Shown here in pieces: positions 50,515 to 63,127 of a DNA stretch of 64,000 nucleotides. Origin of the DNA: Ceratotherium simum simum. Taxonomy: Eukaryota > Chordata > Mammalia > Perissodactyla > Rhinocerotidae. The DNA lies in the NCBI RefSeq assembly GCF_000283155.1, contig NW_004454207.1:12086577-12150576 (forward strand), in the 5' to 3' direction. The position numbers were made by a program, and so were the translations under genes. Numbering within the stretch: position 1 is the first letter of the stretch; each line of letters begins with the position of its first letter. The notes below the pieces were generated by a model. That model saw nothing but the letters and a program-made list of their open reading frames with translations, ran no database searches and had not been told where the DNA came from.

Positions 50515-51870
50515 TTTAATCTTTCATTTTTTAATAAAAATTGTATATATTTAAGGTGTACAACATGATGATTTTATTTTTATATATATGGTGAAATGAT
50601 TAACAGGGTGAAGCTAATTAACATATCATCTCCTTACATAGCTACCTTTTTGTGTGTGTGGTGAGAGCACCTGAAATCTTCTCTCTTAGCAAATCTCCAG
50701 TCTCCATTATGTTGTACATTAGATCTCTAGACTTATTCATCTCACCTAATTGCAACTTTGTACCGTGTAACCAACATCTCCCCATTTCCCCCACCTCCTC
50801 ACCCCTGGTAACCACCAGTCTACTCTCTACTTCTTTGTATTTGCCCCTTTTTTGATTCCACATATCAGTAAGGTCATGTAGTATTTTTTTATCTGTATTT
50901 GGCTTATTTCACTTAACATAATGTCCTGCAGGTTCATCCATGTGAATAAATGGCAAGATCTCCTTTTTTAAGGCCGATTTCTTTATCCATTCATTCATCA
51001 ATGGACACCTAGCCTGCTCTTTAAAATAGACACCTATTTTTCTATTGTACGGATGGACATTTGAGTTCATACCAGTTTTTCTATTACATACAACACTGAA
51101 ATTAAACACCCTTTGGATACTTATATGATTATTTCTTTAGACTAATTACCTAGAAGTGAATTCTTGGATCAAAAATGGTAAACACATTTTAATGCAAGCC
51201 TAACTTCTAGAAAGGTTAGTCAATTTAGACTGTCTCCACAATGCGGGAGATTGTCTGTTTCCTCACATCTTCATCCATTCTGTTAGCAATCTTTTTCATC
51301 TTTGACAGTACGGTAGCTGAAAAAATACCACCATATTGTCATTTCAATTTGTACTTCTCTAATTACTGTGAAATTAAGCATATTCTCTTGTTTATTGGCC
51401 TCTATATGAATTTCTCCTTTTGAAAATTGTCTATTTAAATCTTTTGCCCATCTTTCTATTTGTTTATCTATTTTATTAATTTGTAAAATATATTTTCATA
51501 ATAAGGATATATTCCTAACCCTGTGGCATCTTTGTTATGTGTTTTTCTAAATTTGTTTTAGTGTTGTCAGGCCAATGATATTATTATTATTGTTATTATT
51601 ATTTCTATATGATCAGACTGGTCCAGTTTTTCTTTAATGTGGTAAAACCTTGGTGCCAAACTAAGAAAATCCTTCACCTCCTCCAAAAATTCAAAGTGGT
51701 TTTTCTATTTTTCCTGTAATAATTATATGGTGTTATTTTCCACATTTAAATATTTAATCCTTTTGGAACTTACATTTGCTAACAGTATGAGGAAGAAACC
51801 AACTTTTTCTTTCCAAGTGGATAGCCAAAAGTCCCAACACTATTTTATGAGCTATCTTCCTTTTATTTTC
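50515..51870 (-). mobile_element. Old L1 3' region (L1M type), antisense
   Basis: The + strand shows antisense L1 3' UTR landmarks: TAAGGTGTACAACATGATGA, GTGAAATGATTAACAGGGTG, AAGCTAATTAACATATCATC and CACTTAACATAATGTCCTGC, then TTCATCCATGTGAATAAATGG. It continues into diverged L1/HAL-like sequence. No intact ORF remains. The flank 49603-50514 holds nothing that I recognise. Confidence 0.75.
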
Positions 51871-52985
51871 AGATAGGTTCATGTGTTTAGCTACATTGAT
51901 CTTGTAGGTAAGCGTTCAACATCAGCAGATTTAGTCTCAGATATTGCTTTTTTTCTAGTTTTAAGCTTACATCCTTTGGGTTATGGGAGGCCAGGAGTAA
52001 ATTTAGTAGATCTATCTATCACACACTGAATTCCACAGAGGTAAATGGCCTTATTATATAATCCATTTGTACCAGGTGATGCTCAGTAGAAAGAACACTT
52101 ATATAGTCTACTCAATTGCTTTTCAAACTGCTCTGAAAATATACCAGACACATAATGCCAAGCAATGTAAAAGAAATTACATTGATATTGGATGTAACTG
52201 CAATGTTGAACTAGCTTAAAATCAGACATTCTATCTCTAAGAAAAAAAAATCTAGTATTTTTCTTGACTTACTTTTCTAGAGAATGCTTCCCATTCTCCA
52301 GTATGAGATATTTTAAAGCAAGATTTGATCAAAGCAAGTGTCAAAGGTCAAATGATGTTATGAGAATTTATAAGTACCTATAATATGTTCAGTGGTCAAC
52401 TAGGGTATTAAGAAAATGATTCCTGGAAATATATAAAGATGAAAATAATCACAGTACTAATTTTTGAACATTAGGAAATATATGTATATATGAGATAAAC
52501 ATATATCTTTTATACCCATTCCCTAAATACCAATCTTTTTGCAGTCAGTTTATGAACTCAGGCCTACAGAGAAAATCTTTCAATGATAAATCATCAATTT
52601 ATCATTGGGCTTCAACGGGCTGGTTCCACTAGCTTCTGAATCATATCCAATTTTTTTACATCTATCTACTAAGACAATTAGAATTAGTTTGGTCTCTAAG
52701 AGCAATGGGCCATAGATCTCTGGGGTTCTGTGGAATAAGTATGAGGCTTCACAAATCTAAACACTTTCATATGGCTCATACATATAGACACTAATGTTTT
52801 TTCAGATATATGTAGATGCTGTTTGGTTAATAAATTACATATTTATTTTAAAGAAATTGTGAAATTGTAGTAGCTTTGGGGATTAAGCATTTTTTAATTA
52901 CAGATTAAGATGGTTTTTTCAATGTTGAAATTGTTAATAAATTTTACTTAAAAATTAGTTTCACCCTTTAAAAGTCTGGGATATA
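51871..52985. other. Intergenic DNA, nothing recognised
   Basis: AT-rich unique-looking sequence without supported genes or repeats. Confidence 0.5.
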
Positions 52986-52989
52986 CTCT

Positions 52990-53580
52990 TTCAATCCACT
53001 GTTTTAGTTATCTATTGCTGTATAACAAATTACCTGAAAATTTAGCAGTCTAAAACAGTAACATTTTTTTAAAGTCTCAGAATTTTGTGGGTCAGAAATT
53101 CAAGCAGGGCTCAACCAAATGAATCTTCTGTTCCTTGTGGTGTCAACCTGGGTCACGTGGTGATATTCAATTGGCAAATAGCCTCGTCTGGAGAGTCCAA
53201 GATACCTTCACTCACATATCTGGCACCTTGGCAGGGATGCCTTGAAGGCTGGGTTCAGCTGGAACTGTCAACCAGAGTGCCCACATTCAGCCTTTCCAGC
53301 CTGATTGTCTCAGGGTAGTTGGCTTCATACATGGTGACTCAGAGCTCCCAGAGATAGTGTTCCAAGTGGCACAAAGTGGAAATTGCTAGGCTCCTAAAGC
53401 CTGGGACTGAAACTGGCACAGTGTCACTGCCACCATATTTTATTGGTCAATCAGTCATAGAAACTTCCCAGATTCAAGGGTCACAGACCCCAATTCTTGA
53501 TTGGAAAATGTTCAAAGAATTTAGAGACCTCTTTAATCTACTACATACACTTACTTTTGGATAGGAATTACGATATCTCT
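52990..53580. repeat. Old interspersed repeat, LTR-like, family unresolved
   Basis: Typical order of a widespread mammalian repeat: TTAGTTATCTATTGCTGTAT, AACAAATTACC, TTTTGTGGGTCAGAAATTCA, GCAGGGCTC, GGAGAGTCCAAGATACC, CTCACATATCTGGCACC, GAAACTGGCACAGTGTCAC and TATTTTATTGGTCAATCAGT. I recognise the repeat but do not name the family with certainty. Confidence 0.6.
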
Positions 53581-53724
53581 TGATTTCAACAAGATGTTAA
53601 ACTGTTATTAAATAATCTTAGCTTATCCACCCTATTCCTACCTCATCCACCTCCTCCCCAAGTTTAGATCAGCCATAATGAGGCAATGAAAGTCTCAATC
53701 AGAAAAACCATAGATCTACCCAGT

Positions 53725-55245
53725 ACCGATGGTCATAGTCATTTGCAGAGGAACATGCTTCCTGATTTAAAACTATATTACAAAGCTATACTAATCAAAA
53801 CAGTATGGTACTGACATAAAAACAGGCACATAGACCAGTGGAACAAAATAGAGAACCCAGAAATAAACCCACGCATATATGGTCAACTAATTTTTGACAA
53901 GTACACCAAGAACACAAAATGGAAAAAGGATAGTCCCTTCAATAAATGGTGTTGGACAAACTGAATATTTACATGCAAAAGAATGAAACTGGACCTCTAT
54001 CTTACACCACTCACAAAAAATTAATCTCAAAAGGATTAAAGACTTAATGTAAGACCTAAAATGTAAAACTCCTAGAAGAAAACATAGGGAAAAACCTCCT
54101 TGACATTGGTCTTGGCAGTGATTTCTTGGACAAAACACCAAAACCACAGGCAACAAAAACTAAAATAAACAAGTAGGACTACATCAAACTAAAGAAATTC
54201 TGCACAGCAAAGGAAACAATCTGTAAATTAAAAAAGCAACCTATTGAATGAGAGAAAATATTTGCAAACCATATATCTGATAAGGGGTTAATATCCAAAA
54301 TATATAAAGAACTCATAAAATTCAACAGCAAAAATCAAACAATCCAGTTTTTAAACGGTCAAAGGACCTGAATAGACATTTTTCCAAAGAAGACATACAA
54401 ATGGACAATATTGGTGAGGATGTGGAGAAAATGGAACCCTTATTCACTGTTGGTGAGAGTGTAAAGAGGTACAGCCACTATGGAAAACAGTATGCAGGTT
54501 CCTCAAAAAATTAAAAACAGAACTACCATATGATCCAGTAATCCCACTCCCGAGTACATATCTGAAGGAAATGAAGTCAGTACCTCAAAAAGATATCTGC
54601 ACTCCCATGTTCACTGCAGCATTATTCACAATATCAAAGATATGGAAACAATCTAAATGTCCTTCGACAGATGAATAGATCAAGAAAATGTGGTACGTGC
54701 TGATACAATGGAATACTATTCAGCCATACAAAAGAAGGAAATTCTGCCATTTGTGACAACATGGATGCACCTGGAGGGCATTATGCTTAGTGAAATAAGC
54801 TAGACAGAGAAAAGCAAATACTGTATGGTATCACTTATATGTAGAATCATTTTTTTTAAAGTCAATTTCATAGTAACAGAGAATAGAATGATGATTTCCA
54901 GGGGCTGAGGGGAGGGAAAAATGAGGAGATGTAGATCAAACGGTACAAACGTTCAGTTACAAGAAAAATAAATTCTGAAGCTCTAATGTGCAGCATAGTG
55001 ACTATAGTTAATAATACAGTATTGCATACTTGAAAGTTGCTGAGAGTAGATCTTCAGCATTCTCACCAAGAAAAAAGAAAAAAAAAGAGTAACTATGCAA
55101 GGTGATGGATGTGTTAATTATTTTGATCTTGGTAATCATTCCACAATGTATATATATATCAAATCATCACATTGTACACTTTAAATATATACAGCTATAT
55201 TTGATAACTTTTTCTCAATAAGTTGTAAAAAATTATGGAAGCAAT
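53725..55245 (+). mobile_element. 5'-truncated old L1 (ORF2 C-terminal part and 3' UTR), + strand
   Basis: It starts within ORF2 (AGGAACATGCTTCCTGATTT, AACTATATTACAAAGCTATA, then GGCACATAGACCAGTGGAAC) and passes through the C-terminal part with many stops. It ends in an L1 3' UTR (GGGCTGAGGGGAGGGAAAAA, CATTGTACACTTTAAATATA, CTCAATAA). It is a separate insertion from the - strand L1 and of older type. Confidence 0.85.
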
Positions 55246-56835
55246 ATATAGTTATTTATACGAAAATAAGTGAAAAAATATGAACCATGACTAGCATAGT
55301 TGGGATAATCCCATTTAATAAAATTAAATAGAGAGGTAGGTAGATAGGTAGAAAGACAAAGCATAGAGAGATGAGAAAGCTCTTTCCACGCACACAAGCA
55401 ACACTCAAGTTTTCTCTTCTTTTAGAAAGTCCTCATTCAAATTCAAGATTATCCCCAAACAAGTGATCATTCTGTCTCTCTCCTTTTCTTCAGAAAAAGC
55501 CAAGCGTCTAAAAAGAGTAACATACATTCACTTTCAGCACCTCATCACCTCTCATTCACTTTTTGGTGATATAGTTTCCACAGCTATCACCGCACAGAAA
55601 CAACTCTTGTCTCAATCAACCCCTCTGAGCCTCTGACACTAGTGCTTCTGCTTATCTGACTCTGGTCTTCCTGGTTTTCCTTTCTTCCTCTTTAGTCACA
55701 CCATTTTAGTTGCCTTTCAAAATGCGCTCTTTACATGCCTCTATCTTGAATGTTGGTTTTTGTCAGGGCCCTATCCTTGATCATTGAGGTGACAGTTGTC
55801 ATTCTGTATGGCTGAACTTTCTCCCCTATCATTTGAACATAGCCTGTTTCCCAGTAGGCATTCTGAAAATGCTAATGGCTTGCTTCCCCGAGTTCCCTGG
55901 AAAACAAGCCATGGTCACATAATCTAGGCTCTGCCAATCACGATTTGAATTGGAAGCTGTGCTGGATATTCTCACTTATCCCTCTGGATCCATTTCCCAC
56001 CAATTTCCACCCTGCTCTGCGCCCAAAAAGCTGACCTCTAGACACCACATCCCCTGGACTTCCTTAGCCAACTGCCTTCCCATTGTGCGCGGCCAATGAG
56101 AGACCCTGGCAGATCAGAGGGTCAGAAGAGAGTGAGGTTGAAGTATCTATTCCCCCTGCTTCTTCCTCACTGGGTTGCAATTTGGCAATGGCTGTATTCC
56201 TCTCGGTAAGGCCACAGCCTCTCTCCCATAGTACTAGATCTTGCTGGGTTGTAATTGCTCCCTTCCTTGACCCTTCAGACCTAGAGGGGTGGTCAAGTCT
56301 TCCCTCTGTTGCTAGTTCCTGTGTGCTTCATCATCCCTTCTTAGTCCTTTGAAAATAATCCCTTCTTTAAATTCCCTTTGGTTACCCTTTTGAACGTGCC
56401 ATCTATTTCCTGTCAGAACCCTGCCCAATACAGAAACTAATAGAAGGAAGCAGGAACCTTGCTAAATCCATCTTGGTGAAAAGTGGCTCAGGGTTGGTGA
56501 AGTCTATGGTAGTAGCAGCAATGGGATCTGCAGCAGACCAGTCATCTGGCATGATTTGGAGCACTTATCCTGGCTGTGTAACCTCCATACTTGATGCTCC
56601 TGCCGTCCTAGAGATTCCAGTTAAATCTACCAGGGCTCAATCTCAATTTCTATTACTTGGAACTAAAACCTTAATTGATAGATCCCTCTTGTTTTCTCTT
56701 CTCAGACACAATTTTATTAATCTCTGTCTCTCTCAATCTTTCTCTCAATCTCCCTCTCTCCTTCCATTGAATTTAATTGAAATCTATGCACTGGTAGTTA
56801 CCAAACCCTTTTCTCTATTACAAGTTTCCTGAACT
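55246..56835. other. Intergenic DNA, possible old repeat near 55990-56435
   Basis: Contains segments such as CTGGACTTCCTTAGCCAAC, CTTGCTGGGTTGTAATTGC and CCATCTATTTCCTGTCAGAACCCTGCCCAATACAG. They resemble an old interspersed repeat that I cannot name. The open frames 56083-56352 and 56473-56832 lack family features. Confidence 0.4.
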
Positions 56836-56839
56836 CCAA

Positions 56840-57770
56840 ACCTGTTAACTCAGTTACCTACTAGACATCACCATATCACCATTTAAGTGTCATATAAGCT
56901 CCTTAAATCCAATGTTTTAAAACCTGTCTTTTCATCTCCCACCCTAATCTCTCTTCCTCTTCAGCCCCTTAACCTGGTACTCTGCTTCATCTAGGTAGGC
57001 GATACTACTATCTAATTATTTACCCAAATGAGAAACCTGCTAGTTTTCCTAGACTCTTCTATTTCCTTCATTCCCTTCAGCCCCACCACTACAGGCAAGC
57101 AGACAGATCCTACTATTTCTACTTCCTCCTATCACACTGACTTCTAACTGCCAATTGCTAAGGTTATAGTCCTCATCATTTCTCACCACCAGAAATGCCT
57201 TCTGACTACTTATACTCACTGCTTTACTCTTCCACCTGAAATTAACTTTCTAAAAGAATCTAAAACCCTAGTGCCTCCGTTAAAGTCTCAAACAAGGCCC
57301 TCCACAACCCGGCCCTACACACCTCTCCAGTATCATTTTCTAGAATCACCATCCTAGGCTCCAGCCAGTTCACAAAAGGCTGAAATGGTCTTCCTCACCC
57401 TCATACTACACATCATACAGAGATACCTGGTGTTTCCTTAGTCTCAAATATCTATTGCCGAGTTATAGATATTTGGATATCCATAGATATCTATATATAT
57501 ACCCATATTTGGATATCTATAGATATATCCATTAATCCTCCAAAACTTATATGTCGTCTTCTCCTGACCACCCCCACCTTATAGATGGCCCATGTCTATG
57601 CATCCCAGGAATGTCTCTATGATAGCATTTATCACACCACACCTTAATTTTTGGTTTACTTCTCTGTCATCCCCTCTAGATTGTGAATTAATTAAGAGAA
57701 GGCCCAGTGCCTTAAACCCAGTACACACTTTATAGATTTTTGTTGCATAAATTACATTTCTCAACCCAAA
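56840..57770 (+). repeat. L2-like LINE fragments
   Basis: Ordered L2-like landmarks are present: GAGAAACCTGCTAGTTTTCC, TAGACTCTTC, CAAACAAGGCCCTCCACAAC, CCGGCCCTACACACCTCTCC, CCCTCTAGATTGTGAATTAA and AGGCCCAGTGCCTTAAACCC. A patch at 57465-57530 holds two copies of ATATTTGGATAT in AT-rich near-palindromic sequence. Confidence 0.5.
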
Positions 57771-58420
57771 TTAAATTATAAAAATGTAAGATGCCTGTGT
57801 TGGGGAATGGGAAAAAAGAGCTAACTATAACTACTACATCTAAGGAGGGGCACAGAGAAAGGAGCAAAAGCAAGGTGGAACCACAAAACACTGAATTGAA
57901 CATTGTAGTAGTTCTTATGGGGAAATCTGGGGCCCTGACACACTATAAGAAAGATCATTTGGAAGCAAGAAAAGTTTCTTGGAGTCCCTTGTAGCAACAT
58001 CATTTACACAGTCACTTATGTGAGGGTAACCCTGTCCTATCAACAAATTTGATTTAGTACCCCAAGGTTCATTTGTATGAGACTGCTTCTCCACATCCAA
58101 ACAGGAGAAGAGTTGAGCATCATCTGTGTCATCTCTGAACAGAAAGGACAATGATGTACTCTCACTGCTGGGTGTTTCACTAACTTAGAGCCCCTGTGAG
58201 AAATGCGCCATTCCTGTGTTTTTGCTGGTGTCAAATGGATGATTTCCAGTGACTAATGATGATGCCAACTGGCTCCCAAAGATTTCATATTTTGTGAAAA
58301 TAATTCAGAGGCATAAGGTCCAAAAGACACCATAAGAATATTTCACCAAAAATACATTTTCCCAAGACAATGAGAAATTTTAAATAGAGTAGGTTTTGGG
58401 GTTTTCTTGTGGTTTTGAGG

Positions 58421-58438
58421 TTTTTTTTTTTTTTTTTG
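58421..58438. repeat. Poly(T) run
   Basis: About 17 consecutive Ts. They could be the tail of an antisense retroposed fragment, but no element body is recognisable next to it. Confidence 0.8.
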
Positions 58439-58469
58439 CAAATGTCCCAACTGGATTCAAGTCAAAAAT

Positions 58470-59480
58470 AATTTATTCATTTGTCTATCCAGCTAGTCAA
58501 CAAACAATTATTAAGCAGTTCTTCTGTGGCTTCATGGCACAGTGTAAACTATAGAAATAAATAGATGAATAAAATGCATTCCCTGCTCTTAACAAATTCA
58601 TAGTTCAGAGGGACAAGATATATAAACAATAACACTATATAACAAATACAATAGTGACATAGTCACACTGTTGTGGGGAATTGTTGGGTTGATTGAATTA
58701 ATATTCAAAATATCAGCTGCTCCTCTCTGGGCATGTATTATACTTCCTCATCCCATTGACTAATGACATAGGATTTCTTGTGGCCAATGAAATAAGAGCA
58801 GAATTGACATGCTCCATTTCTGAGCTGAGAGCCATTGCTTGGTTTCACTATATTTTCTTTTCCCTATGTCAACCGACCAGCAACATCCCAGATAAAGGCT
58901 GTTATGCCAGCCTGGGCCCCAGAATGAAGATAATTCAGAGGAGAGGCACAGCTGACTTGAGAAGGACATGTAATGTAAAGGAGAAAAAAACTTAAGTCAC
59001 TGAGATTTGGAAGCCATTTGTTACTGCAGTATAACCTGGCCTACCTTGACTGAAACAACTGTTAAGAAGAAACTAATTTGAGGGTGGAGTATAAGCTGAA
59101 TGTATAGAGGAAGTGACATATTGAGTTGGACCTTGAAGGGTGTAGGAGTTGGTAAGAAAAAGGGTTTTCAGGGCAGAGGTTCTGATGTGGGCAAAGACCT
59201 GGTGGTGTGGAAGTATATACCTTGTGTAGGCAAGTTATCCACCACACTGGATTGTAAAAAGTATGTTAGAGTCACATATTAAAGATCAATTGGCCATGCC
59301 AAAAAGTATAAATTTTAATCTTGTGCTGTTTAAGAGCCATGAAAATGTTTTAAGGATTCTAAGTAGAAAATCTTGGTTATCTTTTGATGCTTTTATCTGT
59401 AATGCTCTAGGCAAGGACTAGCATAGATAAAGACAACTCTGTGGGGTCCCACAGAGTGGGGCCCAGGACTAGATGCTGGA
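58470..59480 (+). repeat. Old interspersed repeat split by an LTR
   Basis: The left part (58470-58650: AACAAACAATTATTAAGCAG, GCATTCCCTGCTCTTAAC, TTCATAGTTCAGAGGGAC) and the right part (59060-59480: GGACCTTGAAGGGTGTAGG, GGGCAAAGACCTGGTGG, ATCTTGTGCTGTTTAAGAGC) belong in one order. They are interrupted by the LTR at 58690-59045. Confidence 0.55.
58690..59045 (+). mobile_element. MLT1-type LTR (MaLR), + strand
   Basis: Carries CCAATGAAATAAGAGCAGAA, TTTCTGAGCTGAGAGCCATT and CAGCCTGGGCCCCAGAATGA. The 3' end is AAGTCACTGAGATTTGGAAG, CCATTTGTTACTGCAGTATAAC. It interrupts an older repeat. It is non-coding. Confidence 0.65.
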
Positions 59481-60585
59481 CAAGGGGGAGAGCAAAGGGG
59501 TAGGCCAACACTGATGATGCTTGAATGATTTAGTTTGTGGCCAAAATCAGGCTGAAGTCAACGAAAGTACAAAGGAAACATCTAAAGGGTTTTTGTTCCC
59601 TCAAGGTTAAAACCTCTTAAACTGAAAAGAAGCTAAATGATATATCCGTAGAGTAATGGGGGTGGAAATGGATCCCAAACAGACTTTTAGGACACTTGAC
59701 TCAGCTCAAAAGAGAACAACAGTGGAGGGAAACAATATTAAGTGGCCAGTGCTGTGCCATTTGCAGAAAAAAAGAGCTTCAGGCACATGGTGAGCTTTCA
59801 AAACACTCCAGACTTGGCTCTGAATGCAGAGCAGGGGAAGAAAATAAAAACAGGGCAGGGTAGGAAGAGAGCAAAGTGGCTGACAGGCACAGTAAAAAGA
59901 AGCTTTTACTGCATGCCAGGCCTTAGCCTTGGTAACAGTTCTTTCTTTTCTTGTTCTATTTTATTTCTTAATAAAAACTCAATCTAAAACAGTCCTTAAA
60001 ACTGTCTGCTTCTCACCAAGTTTTGCCTACTGAAATGAGACAGTGTGTTGATTTTTCTTGGCATCTTAAACATTGATTATATTTGAAAAGCTGAGGTTCT
60101 TTTTAAATGTCTATTCATCCTATTCAGGACCCAATGTCTCAGTAAGACAAAGATGCTACAAGTCACCTTAGAAGGAACATTACATTGCTTCCCATGTAAT
60201 AGCAAGACAGGAATTCAACATGGCTGCCTAGAGTCAACCCAGACTATAAGGAAGTTCAACCACAGGCTAGTTACCATTTTTCCTAAAAAACTGTTTCCCC
60301 TTTGGAGCAATGCTCACCATGCATCAACTTTGCATGGTGTCTGTCTCTTCACATTTTTTTAAAAAATATGTCACTGGCTGTGTCTTGGCCTACCCAAAAC
60401 AATTATGTGTCCTCCTATGAGTTCTCAACACTACCAATTGGTATTGAAACAAAAGTTTTACAAGAATCTCAATAAAATTTTGGAGGCTTAACACTGGGAT
60501 GAGGAATTATTCAGCATAGGGTCTTCAGAGTCAACGCATTCTCTGAAAAACACCAGATCCTAAAAGACTGAAAACCTCTACCCCA
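59481..60585. other. Intergenic DNA, nothing recognised
   Basis: Unique-looking sequence without supported gene or named repeat. Confidence 0.5.
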
Positions 60586-60589
60586 TTCT

Positions 60590-60770
60590 CCTCTTCCTGT
60601 CTAATTTCTACTCATTTTTCAAGGTCCAGGGAAACTCCAACCCACCTCTGAGAATCCTTTTCTGGCATAAACAACTTAACAGTGATCGTTTCCTCCCAAT
60701 AGTACTTGTTTATACGTTTTTATGATACTTACATCATCTTCTCTATGATTCAATGTGGAATCATAACCCT
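60590..60770 (+). repeat. L2-like LINE fragment
   Basis: Short, diverged L2 3' sequence: TTTTTCAAGGTCCAGGGAAA, CCTCTGAGAATCCTTTTCTGG. Confidence 0.45.
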
Positions 60771-60869
60771 GTAATGATAGCTAACTTAGATTTGAAAATC
60801 TTGTCTCACAAATGTATTAACAACAACTATTTTGTGCTCTTTTATCACTCTCTCAGTAGAAATAGGGAA

Positions 60870-60871
<2 letters not shown>

Positions 60872-60924
<53 letters not shown>
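60872..60924. repeat. (AT)n microsatellite
   Basis: About 26 uninterrupted AT units, preceded by GGGAAAG and followed by ACATATTGACAGAG. Tyr/Ile-rich open frames on the - strand are products of this run. It is self-complementary. Confidence 0.97.
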
Positions 60925-60929
<5 letters not shown>

Positions 60930-61075
60930 TGACAGAGAAAGAGATAAAAGAGTACAAAATAGAGATAGAGAGAAATATATGTGATATATAAACATATATT
61001 TAAAGCTCTCAAGAAACTTAAGTAACTTGATAACATAATAAATTGACTTTCAAGTTCAACTTAAAACTTGATAAC

Positions 61076-61290
61076 TTTGGGGGCCAGCCCAGTGGCGTCA
61101 TGGTTAGGTTCACGTGCACCACTTCAGCGGCCCAGCGTTCACAGGTTTGGATCCCAGGCATGGACCTGTACACCGCTCATTAAGCCATGCTGTGGTGGTG
61201 TCCCACATGCAAAATAGAGGAAGACTGGCACAGATGTTAGCTCAGGGCCAATCTTCTTCACCAAAAAAAAATAATAATAGTAATAATAAT
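61076..61290 (+). mobile_element. ERE SINE with target duplication
   Basis: Begins GGGCCAGCCCAGTGGCGTCA and carries the B-box-like GGTTTGGATCCCAGG. It continues with CCCACATGCAAAATAGAGGA and GGCACAGATGTTAGCTCAGG, then an A-rich tail with (AAT)n. A 13-base duplication AAAACTTGATAAC flanks it at 61063-61075 and 61291-61303. Confidence 0.95.
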
Positions 61291-61303
61291 AAAACTTGAT
61301 AAC

Positions 61304-62869
61304 ATTGTTATCCTGTTTAGTGACTTTAAAAAGAACAGTCCTTAGTTTGAAAATAAAGTAATCCCTTGTCTCATTACATTGATTTAGTTGAAGTCACATT
61401 TTAATTTATTTAGAAATTTCAAATAACATTAATGAAAGGCATGAAATTTTTATGCTTGTTAAAAAGGGAAATAGGTTGGAAAACAACAAGTGAGAAATAC
61501 TACTCCATGTCATTTACCTAAATTTGTATTTCTGGTAATAAGACAAGAGGAAAAATGCCCTTTGTGTCCCTTCAGCTTGATTCAAATGTGGGCCCCTGAG
61601 GTGCCTGCCAATGGACTCAAAAGGCATTTATCCCAATGAGAACATGCCACCTGCCACCTGCCACTTTTCAATCAGCAGCACTTCTGCTAGAACCAATTGA
61701 GTGCTCAAATCTCCCCAAGGGACTTTCCATTTTTTTGACTCAGCATGTAAGCAGACAGACTGGTTCTGGTGTCTCATCCATTTTAGAAGCTTCTTATAAC
61801 AGCAATAGCAGAGGCTTTGTAGACAGTATAATTACTCACCCTCAGTATTATACAGCTGCTCTGAGCACATTTCCCTCTTCTACTCAAAAAACAAACAGAA
61901 CGATTGTCTGACTTAGTGCCTATTTTGCCTTCTGTCTCTGCTACCCTATTAGAAGGCAGTTGTCTCCCTTCATATGTGCTTCTATATGCTTCCTTTGAGT
62001 AAACTCTTCTTGGAGAAAGCTTGCCTGAGATGTATCCACCATCTTGCCACACAGAGCCTTTCCATTGTGGTATTTTAACATAAGGAAAAGAGAAATTTAC
62101 ATGGTCCAAACTGGGCTTTGAATTTGGCCAAACAAAACACACAGTGGGCAATTGCTTATTTTTTAAGCATGAATGAATCCAGTCATATCTGGTGTTTTGA
62201 ACTATTTTTCACATGAATTGATTTCATTGGAGACATCTGCTCTGATGTTTTCCTTTTTACTATTAACGTTAGTGGCCTTGTAAGAGAAATATAAGCCATG
62301 TTAGGGAGGCAGCTCACACACATTTCCTAAAAGTCTGAGTAGTTATGGAGGCTTCTGAGGATGGTGTCAGGTTCTAACTGAGCTCCATAGATTGTGAGAA
62401 ACAGGAAATCATACAAGGAACTTCGAGAACTGGTGTTTATTGTAAGGATACATAGGCACTGGAACTGGAAAGACGTTGGAAGCCAAGGGAAATCTGGAGA
62501 TAGGCTCTTACCTCTTCTCTCAAAGGCTACATGATCTCTTCTTTATGGCTTTCTCTGTAGCTCTCTGAATATCTGCTTCCTCAAAATCTGGCCTGCCATG
62601 AGGCCCCCTGGCTGCTGATTCTAAATCATGAGACCTTTCTATATACCTACTCTCAGCCTCAGTTCCTGATGCTATTTGCCTCATTTTCTCAGTTCAGATT
62701 CCCAAGAGAGGTAATCCAATTCATAACAAAAGATTTTCTAGCCCAGCTATGGATCAAGTATACATTCCATGGTCTTGAAAACTATGGTCAAGGAGGTGAA
62801 GTCACCTGGCCTGTGTAAGAATATCCCTTTTGTAGAGGTAATGAGTGGGCAGTTTCTCTTAAAAGACAC
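61304..62869. other. Intergenic DNA, nothing firmly recognised
   Basis: Unique-looking sequence. A triplicated TGCCACC unit lies near 61646-61668. The 62420-62800 part has the look of an old LTR or LINE 3' fragment, but I cannot assign it. The - strand frame 61783-62151 has no domain features. Confidence 0.45.
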
Positions 62870-63127
62870 TTCATAAAAATCCTCAACAAAATACTAGCAA
62901 ATCGCATACAACAATACATTAAAAAAGATTATACACCATGATCAAGTGGGATTTATTCCAGGTATGCAGGGATGGTTCAACATTCGCAAATCAATCAACG
63001 TAATACACCACATTAATAAAATGAAGAATAAAAATCACATGATCATCTCAATAGATGCAGAGAAAGCATTTGACAAGATACAGCATCCATTTATGATAAA
63101 AACTCTGAATAAAATGGGTATAGAGGA
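62870..63127 (+). pseudogene. L1 ORF2 fragment (reverse transcriptase region)
   Basis: A 5'-truncated piece of L1 ORF2. It starts near CTTCATAAAAATCCTCAACA and encodes the [13 protein letters not shown] region, followed by [20 protein letters not shown], a recognisable L1 reverse transcriptase block. The frame stays open up to the junction with the L1 5' end at 63128. It stops abruptly there. Confidence 0.9.

Noticed and set aside
60786..61036. Tyr/Ile-rich - strand frames
   Set aside because: Translation of the (AT)n run.
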